A DNA stretch of 33,482 nucleotides from Actinomycetota bacterium. GTDB taxonomy: Bacteria > Actinomycetota > Acidimicrobiia > IMCC26256 > PALSA-555. The position numbers and the translations under genes were made by a program. The stretch spans positions 1 through 33,482 of the forward strand of contig VGBI01000021.1 in the NCBI GenBank assembly GCA_016870595.1, in the 5' to 3' direction. The notes under the pieces are model-generated. The model saw only the letters and a list, made by a program, of their open reading frames with translations, made no database searches and was not told where the DNA came from. Numbering within the stretch: the stretch's first letter is position 1; the number at the start of each line of letters is the position of its first letter. This document shows, piece after piece, positions 27,788-33,482 of this stretch.

Positions 27788-27861
27788 GCACCCCACAGGC
27801 CCCGGGGACCCGCCGGGCCCGACGCCCACACTGCGATCGGATCAGGCCCGGTCGGAGCCGA

Positions 27862-29901
27862 TCAGGCCGGTCGCAGCTCCACCGGGATGGCCGACTGGCA
27901 GACCATCCCGGTGAGCGGATCGACCGCATCGGTCACCGAGGTGAGGCGACTGACGTTGGTCGCAATCCAGCCGTGGGTCAACGACACCACCCCCGGACGC
28001 AGCCGGGGATCGATCCGCACCACGCCGCGCACGCGGCCGTGCGCACCCACGAGGTCGACGGGGTCACCGTCGGCGAGCCCTCCGGCCGCGGCGTCGTCGG
28101 CACCGATGCGCACCCACGGCGGGTCCTCGGGCCGGGCGGCCGACTCGTAGCGGGCCGAGTTCATGCTCCGGAGCTGCCGGCGGGGCACGAGCACGGTGGC
28201 GGGGCGCGCCGCGTCGAGCGACGCGAGCTCGGCGTCGAGCCGCTCCACCAGCGCCGCCGGTGCGAGCCGGAACCGACCGTCGGGCAGCACCTCGTCGTGG
28301 ACCCAGCCGAACTCGGGCGGGGGGCCGGGCAGGCCGCGCGGGCCGGCCGCGACCACGGCGGCGCCGTCGGCCCCGGCCCGGTCGGCGAGGCGCACCAGCA
28401 GCGCGCGTCCGTCGGTGGCGTCGGGGTCGAGCCCGTCGAGGACGTCGAGGTCGAGGCGACGGCCGAGCTCACCGAGGATCCACCACACCGGTCGGCGCTC
28501 GGCGGCGGGCGGGACCACCGCGTCGGTGTACTGCGTGCCGGTCGTGAGCGAGATGCCCTCGACCATCGGGAGGTCGGCCCGCTCCATCTGCGCGGTCGCG
28601 GGCAGCACGTGGGTCGCGAGCCCGACGAGTTCGTGGTCGACGACGTCGGCCACCGCGAGCACGTCGAGCGAGGCCAGCGCGGCCGCGGTGCGGTCGGGGT
28701 CCGGGAACGCGACGAGCGGGTTGCCGCCGAGGATCACCAGGGCGCGCAGGTTGCCCGCCTCGATCTCGTCGACCATCGCCGCGCACGGGTACTGCCCGGC
28801 CCACCGGGGCAGGTCGGGACGGCTCGGCGGCCCGGGCTGGGTCCAGCCCTCGGGGGGTGAGGGCCGGGGCACCCGGCCCCGGAACGGGAAGCACGTCCCG
28901 GGGTTCACCCGCATGCCGCCCGGGCGGTCGAACGACCCGGTGATCGCGAGCAGCACCCAGCGCAGCCACGCGGCGACGAGCCCGTGGGGGTGCATGACCA
29001 CGCCGGTGCCCACGAAGGCGGCGATGCGGCCGGCCCGCCGGATCGCGTCGAGCAGGTCGCGCAGCCCTGCCGCGGGCACGTCGGCGGCGCGCGCCACCCG
29101 ATCGAGCGTGCAGGGCGCGACGACGCGCCGGAGGGTGGCGAGGTCGGCCGGGTCGGTGTGGGTCGCGAGCTCGGCGGCGTCGGCCCCCTCGGCGAGCAGC
29201 TCACGCACGAGCCACGCCAGCACGAGATGGTCGGTCCCGGGCCGGATGGCGAGATGGCCGTCGGCCAGCGCCGCGGTCTCGGTGCGGATCGGGTCGAGCA
29301 CCCACAGCGCGCCCCCGGCCCGGCGGAACTCCCGGATGCGGGTGATCGGATCCGACAGCGCGGTGCCGTAGCCGTGCGAGACCACCGGGTTCGACCCGAA
29401 CACCACGAGCAGGCGCGAGTCCTCGGGGTCCCAGACGGTGGAGCACTGCATCTGCCCGGTGACCAGCTCGGCGGCCCGCAGGATCGCGGCGTTGTCGATG
29501 GTGGCGGGCGTGTAGCGCTGCTTCGTGCGCAGCAGCCCGAGGAAGCGCTCGGCGGTCATCCAGCCGTTGACGTCGTAGGCGAGCCCGGTGGCGAGGTACG
29601 CGCCGACCGCGTCGTTCCCGTGCTCGGCCCGCACCGCGGCGATGCGGGCGGCGAGGTCGTCGAGGACCGTCGGCCACGGGGCGGGGTCGGCGCCGAGCCG
29701 GGGGACGTCGAGCCGGTCGGGCCGGTGGTGGAAGGCCGGGATGGCCCGGCCCTTCGGGCACGTGTAGCCACGCGAGACCGGGTGGTCGGGGTCGCCCCGC
29801 ACCTCGAGCACCTCGCGCCCCCGGGTGGCGACCACGATCCCGCACGCGGCCGCGCAGATCCGACAGAAGCTCAGGTGCTCCTCGGACCCCCCGCGCTCCA
29901 C
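27862..29901 (-). CDS. Molybdopterin-dependent oxidoreductase (DMSO reductase family)
   Basis: From GTG 29901 the 679-aa protein starts with a [4Fe-4S] site of the CX2CX3CX27C type: CRICAAAC (13-20), then CPKG at Cys48. The Mo-bis-MGD domains follow, with LLVVFGSNPVVSHGYGTAL, LWVLDPIRTETAALADGHL, LRALVILGGNPLVAFPDPDR and a C-terminal cap ending LTGMVCQSAIPVELRPA. No Tat motif is seen, so it is probably cytoplasmic. No electron-transfer or membrane-anchor subunits adjoin it. Length and Cys spacing fit actinobacterial stand-alone members of unknown substrate. GTG 29901 is favoured over 29910 because TACGGT is 7 nt upstream. It is divergent from the VOC gene. Confidence 0.88.
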   Translation of the reverse strand: MERGGSEEHLSFCRICAAACGIVVATRGREVLEVRGDPDHPVSRGYTCPKGRAIPAFHHRPDRLDVPRLGADPAPWPTVLDDLAARIAAVRAEHGNDAVGAYLATGLAYDVNGWMTAERFLGLLRTKQRYTPATIDNAAILRAAELVTGQMQCSTVWDPEDSRLLVVFGSNPVVSHGYGTALSDPITRIREFRRAGGALWVLDPIRTETAALADGHLAIRPGTDHLVLAWLVRELLAEGADAAELATHTDPADLATLRRVVAPCTLDRVARAADVPAAGLRDLLDAIRRAGRIAAFVGTGVVMHPHGLVAAWLRWVLLAITGSFDRPGGMRVNPGTCFPFRGRVPRPSPPEGWTQPGPPSRPDLPRWAGQYPCAAMVDEIEAGNLRALVILGGNPLVAFPDPDRTAAALASLDVLAVADVVDHELVGLATHVLPATAQMERADLPMVEGISLTTGTQYTDAVVPPAAERRPVWWILGELGRRLDLDVLDGLDPDATDGRALLVRLADRAGADGAAVVAAGPRGLPGPPPEFGWVHDEVLPDGRFRLAPAALVERLDAELASLDAARPATVLVPRRQLRSMNSARYESAARPEDPPWVRIGADDAAAGGLADGDPVDLVGAHGRVRGVVRIDPRLRPGVVSLTHGWIATNVSRLTSVTDAVDPLTGMVCQSAIPVELRPA

Positions 29902-29908
29902 CGGGCGC

Positions 29909-29914
29909 ACCGTA
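29909..29914 (-). promoter_or_regulatory. Leaderless-type -10 (TACGGT) for the Mo oxidoreductase
   Basis: Minus-strand TACGGT is 7 nt before GTG 29901; it overlaps the alternative GTG at 29910, which argues against that start. Confidence 0.5.
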
Positions 29915-29947
29915 GTCCCGGGCGCCGCGCGCCGCGGGCGATCCCCC

Positions 29948-29953
29948 TAGGCT
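29948..29953 (+). promoter_or_regulatory. Leaderless-type -10 (TAGGCT) for the VOC gene
   Basis: TAGGCT is 6 nt before GTG 29960, divergent from the Mo oxidoreductase promoter 34 bp away. Confidence 0.5.
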
Positions 29954-29959
29954 CCGGGC

Positions 29960-30421
29960 GTGCCCGTCTCGGGGTTCGACCACGCCGCGCTGCCCACCGC
30001 CGACTCCGAGCGCCTGCTCGCGTTCTACAAGGCGCTCGGATTCGCCGTCGAAGGCGAGGAGGCGTGGCGGGCGGGCCGGATGCCCATCTTCTCCATCGTG
30101 TGCGGCGACCAGAAGATCAACGTGCACACCGAGGCGCTCATGGCCCGGCGCGACGACCCGACGTTCCTGCGGGGCCCGACGGCCGAGCCGGGGTGCGGCG
30201 ACTACTGCTTCGTGTGGGACGGCGGGATCGACACCTGCCTCGCGGCGCTGCAGGCCGCCGGGGTGGCGCCGATCGACGGCCCCGTGCCGCGGGTGGGTGG
30301 TCGCAGTGGCGGGACCGCGCTCGGCGTGAGCGTGTACGCACGGGACCCCGACGAGAACCTGCTCGAGTTCATCTCCTACGCCCCCGACGACGTCACCCGG
30401 TACGCGCCGGGTCGGGGCTGA
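29960..30421 (+). CDS. VOC family (glyoxalase/dioxygenase-fold) protein
   Basis: The 153-aa protein has the paired beta-alpha-beta-beta-beta VOC layout. Its first unit starts FDHAALPTADSERLLAFYKA with a metal-type His7. The second ends VYARDPDENLLEFISY with a metal-type Glu. Such proteins isomerise, cleave or modify small metabolites using a divalent metal. The substrate is not predictable from the sequence. The GTG start is supported by TAGGCT 6 nt upstream and no Shine-Dalgarno. The SDR gene begins 4 nt after its stop, so the two are an operon and probably act in one pathway. Confidence 0.84.
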   Translation: MPVSGFDHAALPTADSERLLAFYKALGFAVEGEEAWRAGRMPIFSIVCGDQKINVHTEALMARRDDPTFLRGPTAEPGCGDYCFVWDGGIDTCLAALQAAGVAPIDGPVPRVGGRSGGTALGVSVYARDPDENLLEFISYAPDDVTRYAPGRG

Positions 30422-30425
30422 CGCC

Positions 30426-31343
30426 GTGCCCACCGCGTTCGTCACCGGGGCCAGTCGCGGCATCGGGCGGGCCTGCGCCGAGGCCCTGGCCCGGGCCGGC
30501 TTCGACGTGGCGGTCTCGGCCCGGACCGTCACGCCCGGCGAGGCTCGCGAGCACTCCTCGACCGTGGCCCGCTCCGACACGTCGCCGCTCCCCGGCTCGC
30601 TCCAGGAGACCGCGGCGCTGGTGGAGGCGGCCGGACGCACGGCCCTGCTCGTCCCTGCCGACCTCACCGACGCCGCGTCGCTCGGCGCCGCGGCCACCCT
30701 GGTGCTCGAGCGGTGGGGCACCGTCGACATCGTGGTGCACAACGGCCGCTACATCGGGCCCGGGCACATGGACCGCCTGCTCGACACCCCGATCGAGCTC
30801 ATCGAGAAGCAGATCTTCGCCAACGCGATCGCGCCGCTGATCCTGAACCAGCGCTTCCTCCCCGCGATGGTCGCAGCGGGCGGCGGGACCATCGTGAACA
30901 TCACGTCGTCGTCGGGCTACGGCGATCCCACCAAGCCCGCGGGTGCGGGCGGCTGGGGCGTCGGCTACCCGATGTCGAAGGCGGCCGCGCACCGCATCAC
31001 CGGCGTGCTCCAGGTCGAGCACGGGCACCAGGGCATCCGGGCCTACAACGTGCAGCCCGGCTTCATCAACACCGAGCGCATGGCCCAGGACATGGGCGAG
31101 TTCGGCTTCGAGCTGATCGGCGCGCCCCCCGAGGTGGTGGGTGCGGTGATCGCCTGGGTCGCCACCGACCCCGACGCCGAGGCCTACGCCGGTCGCACGA
31201 TCGAGGCGCAGTACCTCTGCCACGAGCGGGGCCTGCTCCCGGGCTGGGCGGGACCCCGGCCCAACACCAGCGCGATCGCCTACGACCGGTCGGCGGCCAC
31301 GCTCGAGGCGCTCGAGGCGAGGCTGCGCGCGTCGGGGACCTGA
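30426..31343 (+). CDS. Short-chain dehydrogenase/reductase, extended-loop type
   Basis: The 305-aa SDR has the cofactor motif TGASRGIG (7-14), NITSSSG with catalytic Ser at about 161-163, and Tyr181/Lys185 in YPMSK. The usual NNAG is replaced by HNGRY, and residues 40-60 form an inserted loop (GEAREHSSTVARSDTSPLPG) longer than in classical SDRs. Arg33 after the second strand (VSART) suggests NADP(H). The GTG start lies 4 nt after the VOC stop, in a likely operon with it. The last 64 bp overlap the 3' end of the convergent DUF4389 gene. The substrate is unknown; the C-terminal 70 residues extend beyond the core fold. Confidence 0.86.
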   Translation: MPTAFVTGASRGIGRACAEALARAGFDVAVSARTVTPGEAREHSSTVARSDTSPLPGSLQETAALVEAAGRTALLVPADLTDAASLGAAATLVLERWGTVDIVVHNGRYIGPGHMDRLLDTPIELIEKQIFANAIAPLILNQRFLPAMVAAGGGTIVNITSSSGYGDPTKPAGAGGWGVGYPMSKAAAHRITGVLQVEHGHQGIRAYNVQPGFINTERMAQDMGEFGFELIGAPPEVVGAVIAWVATDPDAEAYAGRTIEAQYLCHERGLLPGWAGPRPNTSAIAYDRSAATLEALEARLRASGT

Positions 31344-32278
31344 GCGGACGGGTCGGCCGCAGGGGGCCCGACCGCCGACGCTCCTGCCGCCACCCGCGCG
31401 TCCACCACCACCACCGGGTCAGCGGACCGGGCGCCGGACTCGGTCGGCGGGTCCATGAGGTTGTCGGTGACCGCCTGGGCGAGGCCGAGGACGAGGAACA
31501 CCGTCACCAGCCGCTTGGCCCCGACGCCGAGCGCCAGCGGACCGGGTCGCTCGGGCACCGCGGGCCCGCCCCCGGTGACCGGGGGGCCGTCGCCGTAGAG
31601 CGCCCGGGGGTACTGCGGGGTGAGCAGCATGAGGTAGCCCCACACGCGCGTCTGGAAGCGCAGCACCGCGCCCAGCGCCTGGGCCGACATGCCCGGCATC
31701 CGGCCCTGCACGAGCACGACGACCCACAGGACCAGCAGCGCGAGCGCCACACCGCTGCCGAGCCAGTTGACCACGACCAGCACCGGCAGCGCGAGCACGA
31801 TGCGGAACAGCACCGCCCACCGGTTGAGCCGCTCGCCGGGTGGGACCGCCACCGCGACCGGGTAGTCGTCGGCGGCGAGATCGAACGGGGGGTAGTCGTC
31901 GCGCAGGAGGTAGAGGTACGCGAGCAGGCGCGTGTGGTAGCGCAGGACGTGGGTGAGGAACCGGGCCATGTCGTCGGGCAGTCGGCCGGTGCACAGCGCG
32001 ACGAACCACCCGGCGATCACCACGAACACCGCCCCGATGGTCACGAGGGTGATCCAGACCAGGTGCGGGATCGCGAGCACGATCCGGAACGCGACGGTCC
32101 AGCGGTTCTGGGCCCGGTCGGGGCCGAAGCCCGTCTCGATCGTCGCGGGCACGTCGGGGATCCCGGCCGGGTCCTCGAGCTGCTCGCCGTCGCGGGCGAC
32201 CCATTCCGTGTACCGGTCGCCGTCCCACCACCGATACTCGAACCGGGCGAGCGGGTCGCTGCGCCATTCGCCGCTCAC
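31280..32278 (-). CDS. DUF2510 + two DUF4389 domains, membrane protein
   Basis: The 332-aa protein opens with a short DUF2510-like tail-anchor motif (RFEYRWWDGDRYTEWVARDG). It then has two DUF4389 repeats with paired helices: RIVLAIPHLVWITLVTIGAVFVVIAGW with CTGRLPDDMARFLTHVLRYH, and RIVLALPVLVVVNWLGSG with QGRMPGMSAQALGAVLRFQ. Each repeat ends in a YL.LL..(D/Q)YP stretch. Such proteins are integral to the actinobacterial inner membrane, with unknown function. The GTG start at 32278 is likely; the only nearby signal is a short hairpin (CCGACC/GGTCGG) in the 31-bp gap from the amidohydrolase. The disordered C-terminus overlaps the SDR gene end on the other strand. Confidence 0.85.
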   Translation of the reverse strand: MSGEWRSDPLARFEYRWWDGDRYTEWVARDGEQLEDPAGIPDVPATIETGFGPDRAQNRWTVAFRIVLAIPHLVWITLVTIGAVFVVIAGWFVALCTGRLPDDMARFLTHVLRYHTRLLAYLYLLRDDYPPFDLAADDYPVAVAVPPGERLNRWAVLFRIVLALPVLVVVNWLGSGVALALLVLWVVVLVQGRMPGMSAQALGAVLRFQTRVWGYLMLLTPQYPRALYGDGPPVTGGGPAVPERPGPLALGVGAKRLVTVFLVLGLAQAVTDNLMDPPTESGARSADPVVVVDARVAAGASAVGPPAADPSAQVPDARSLASSASSVAADRS

Positions 32279-32309
32279 GGCGCCGACCGGGGTCGGTCGG
32301 GCGCCCCCG

Positions 32310-33479
32310 TCACGGGAGCGTGACCGGGGGCAGCGGGTGGCGGAACAGCCGGGCTGCGTTCTCGTGGGTGAGCATCCGCAGCTCCTCCACCGGCAGGTGG
32401 CCCCAGTACTTCTCGATCTCGCGCTGGGTGTTCGGCCACGTGCCGTCGCCGTGGGGGAAGTCGGTCTCCACCATGATGTTCTCGACCCCGATGCGGTAGC
32501 GGGTGTCGATGGTCGACGGGTCGTCGAGGGTGCAGAACCAGAAGTTGCGGCGCAGCACGTCGGCGGGCCGGTTGTCGTGGTCGTAGCCGTTGGAGAGGTA
32601 GCCCGAGCGGTCGACGAGGTTGTCGAGCCGGTCGAGCAGCATGGCGACCCAGCCGATCCCGCCCTCCGACATCGCGATCTTGAGCCCGGGGTAGCGCAGC
32701 ATCCAGCCCGACCACAGCCACTCGGCCGCGGCGGTGAGCGACAGCTGGCCGAACAGCGTGGCCGAGAGGCCCATCGTCGGCGCGTCGGGCGCGATGTCGG
32801 CCATGCCCGACGACCCGACGTGCAGCGAGATCACGGTGTCGGTCTCGACGCACGCCCGCATGATCGGGTCCCAGAAGTCGGAGAAGATCGACGGGAAGCC
32901 GATCTTGTGCGGCCGCTCGGGCAGGCTCACGCTCACGAAGCCCCGCTCGGCGTTGCGGCGGATCTCGGCCGCGGCGAGCTCGGCGTCGGCGAGGTAGGTG
33001 ATCCCGAGCGGGATGAAGCGCTCGGGGTACTGCTGCCACCACTCGTCGTGGACCCAGTCGTTGTAGGCCCGGGTGACCGCGTACCCGAGGTTGCGGTCCT
33101 GGGCCGCCGAGTAGACCCGACCGCAGAACCCGGTGATCATCGACGGGAAGTTCAGCGACGCCCAGATGCCACCCACGTCCATGTCGCGCACGCGGGCGTG
33201 GGGGTCGTAGCAGCTCGGGCGCATCTGGTCGAAGCGGAACGGCTCGACCCGCACCGACTCGGGCCGGCGACCGGCCACCGCGTTCATGCCGGCCTGGTAG
33301 TGGTTGTTGCCCTCGAACTCCCAGACCTCGTGGCCGTGCTGGTTGACCACGATCCGGGGGGCCCGCTCCTGGAGCTTGGCGGGGAGCCGCCCCTCGAACA
33401 TGTCGCGGGGCTCCACGAGGTGGTCGTCGACCGAGATGACCGTGTACTTCACCACCGCCGGCTCGGGCTCGGGAGGCAC
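32310..33479 (-). CDS. Amidohydrolase 2 family protein (metal-dependent hydrolase/decarboxylase)
   Basis: The 389-aa protein is of the ACMSD/LigY-like amidohydrolase 2 fold. The metal-binding DxH is in VISVDDHLVEP near the N-terminus, VISLHVGSSGM supplies the middle His, AMSEGGIGWVAMLLDRLD the acidic/ring position, and VETDFPHGDGTWPN the terminal Asp. Similar actinobacterial proteins are found near lipid and aromatic catabolic genes and may hydrolyse ring-fission products or decarboxylate acids. GTG 33479 is 3 nt from the window edge, so the true start could lie beyond it; GTG codons at about residues 9-10 are alternatives. It is upstream of the DUF4389 gene by 31 bp on the same strand. Confidence 0.84.
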   Translation of the reverse strand: MPPEPEPAVVKYTVISVDDHLVEPRDMFEGRLPAKLQERAPRIVVNQHGHEVWEFEGNNHYQAGMNAVAGRRPESVRVEPFRFDQMRPSCYDPHARVRDMDVGGIWASLNFPSMITGFCGRVYSAAQDRNLGYAVTRAYNDWVHDEWWQQYPERFIPLGITYLADAELAAAEIRRNAERGFVSVSLPERPHKIGFPSIFSDFWDPIMRACVETDTVISLHVGSSGMADIAPDAPTMGLSATLFGQLSLTAAAEWLWSGWMLRYPGLKIAMSEGGIGWVAMLLDRLDNLVDRSGYLSNGYDHDNRPADVLRRNFWFCTLDDPSTIDTRYRIGVENIMVETDFPHGDGTWPNTQREIEKYWGHLPVEELRMLTHENAARLFRHPLPPVTLP

Positions 33480-33482
33480 AGC

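Noticed and set aside
30713-32323. 536-aa plus ORF across SDR and DUF4389 genes
   Set aside because: It is a frame-shifted and antisense shadow of high-GC coding sequence.
1-33482. A defence island, biosynthetic cluster or prophage
   Set aside because: No restriction, toxin-antitoxin, NRPS/PKS, capsid, integrase or recombinase genes were found; the HNH protein alone is not enough.

Overview
The window is about 33.5 kb of very GC-rich DNA with codon use dominated by G/C third positions. The gene families point to Actinomycetota: a DUF222/HNH protein, a DUF2510+DUF4389 protein, an F420-type (Ddn-like) nitroreductase, DUF6958, and an SCP2-thiolase next to a DUF35 protein. Secreted CVS-type repeat proteins and isolated catabolic genes would fit the class Acidimicrobiia. 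That placement is inference, because no rRNA or marker gene is present. One tRNA-Arg(CCU) is present. No CRISPR array, rRNA or intact mobile element was seen.

Layout. (1) 1-3924, minus strand: an MFS exporter, a broken glycosyltransferase, an FkbM methyltransferase and a secreted FnIII protein that runs off the left edge. The ORF track missed the FnIII gene because no stop lies in the window. (2) 4051-10602: an FAD/NAD oxidoreductase, a DUF2271 protein, a cytosolic-looking beta-propeller protein convergent with a GT2 glycosyltransferase, a secreted seven-repeat protein that reads as a closed seven-bladed propeller, a decayed IS3 end, and a small membrane protein. (3) 10607-12951: DUF4287/DUF1801 and DUF6958 genes, a lipoprotein, tRNA-Arg and an SRPBCC protein. 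(4) 12980-25701: a patchwork of catabolic or lipid-type enzymes, mostly single genes in divergent pairs. These are two alpha/beta hydrolases, an SDR, a PhyH dioxygenase, a Gfo/Idh/MocA oxidoreductase, two thiolase-like proteins (one paired with a DUF35 Zn-ribbon protein), a NIPSNAP-like protein, a Ddn-like reductase, an acyl-CoA synthetase, a HAD hydrolase and an HNH endonuclease. (5) 25700-27672, minus: a membrane redox operon (acidic single-TM protein, ApbE flavin transferase, ferric-reductase-like heme membrane protein). (6) 27862-33479: a molybdopterin oxidoreductase, a VOC protein with an SDR, a DUF4389 membrane protein and an amidohydrolase.

How it works together. Many genes lack a Shine-Dalgarno sequence and instead carry a -10-like hexamer (TANNNT, or CANNNT) 6-7 nt before the start codon. 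This is the hallmark of leaderless actinobacterial transcripts, and it fixes several start codons here. Genes with a UTR have -10 plus GGAGG-type sites. The acyl-CoA synthetase, thiolase/DUF35, SDR, VOC, PhyH and amidohydrolase genes suggest breakdown of CoA-activated lipid, terpenoid or steroid-like substrates, but no complete pathway is visible. The ApbE operon and the distant DUF2271 gene suggest an extracytosolic flavin-based redox function whose flavin acceptor is not obvious. Other oddities are two short-loop G-quadruplex motifs at gene boundaries, a symmetric bidirectional -10 element, a ferric-reductase reading frame that continues about 700 bp antisense through its neighbours, and a nonsense-interrupted glycosyltransferase.
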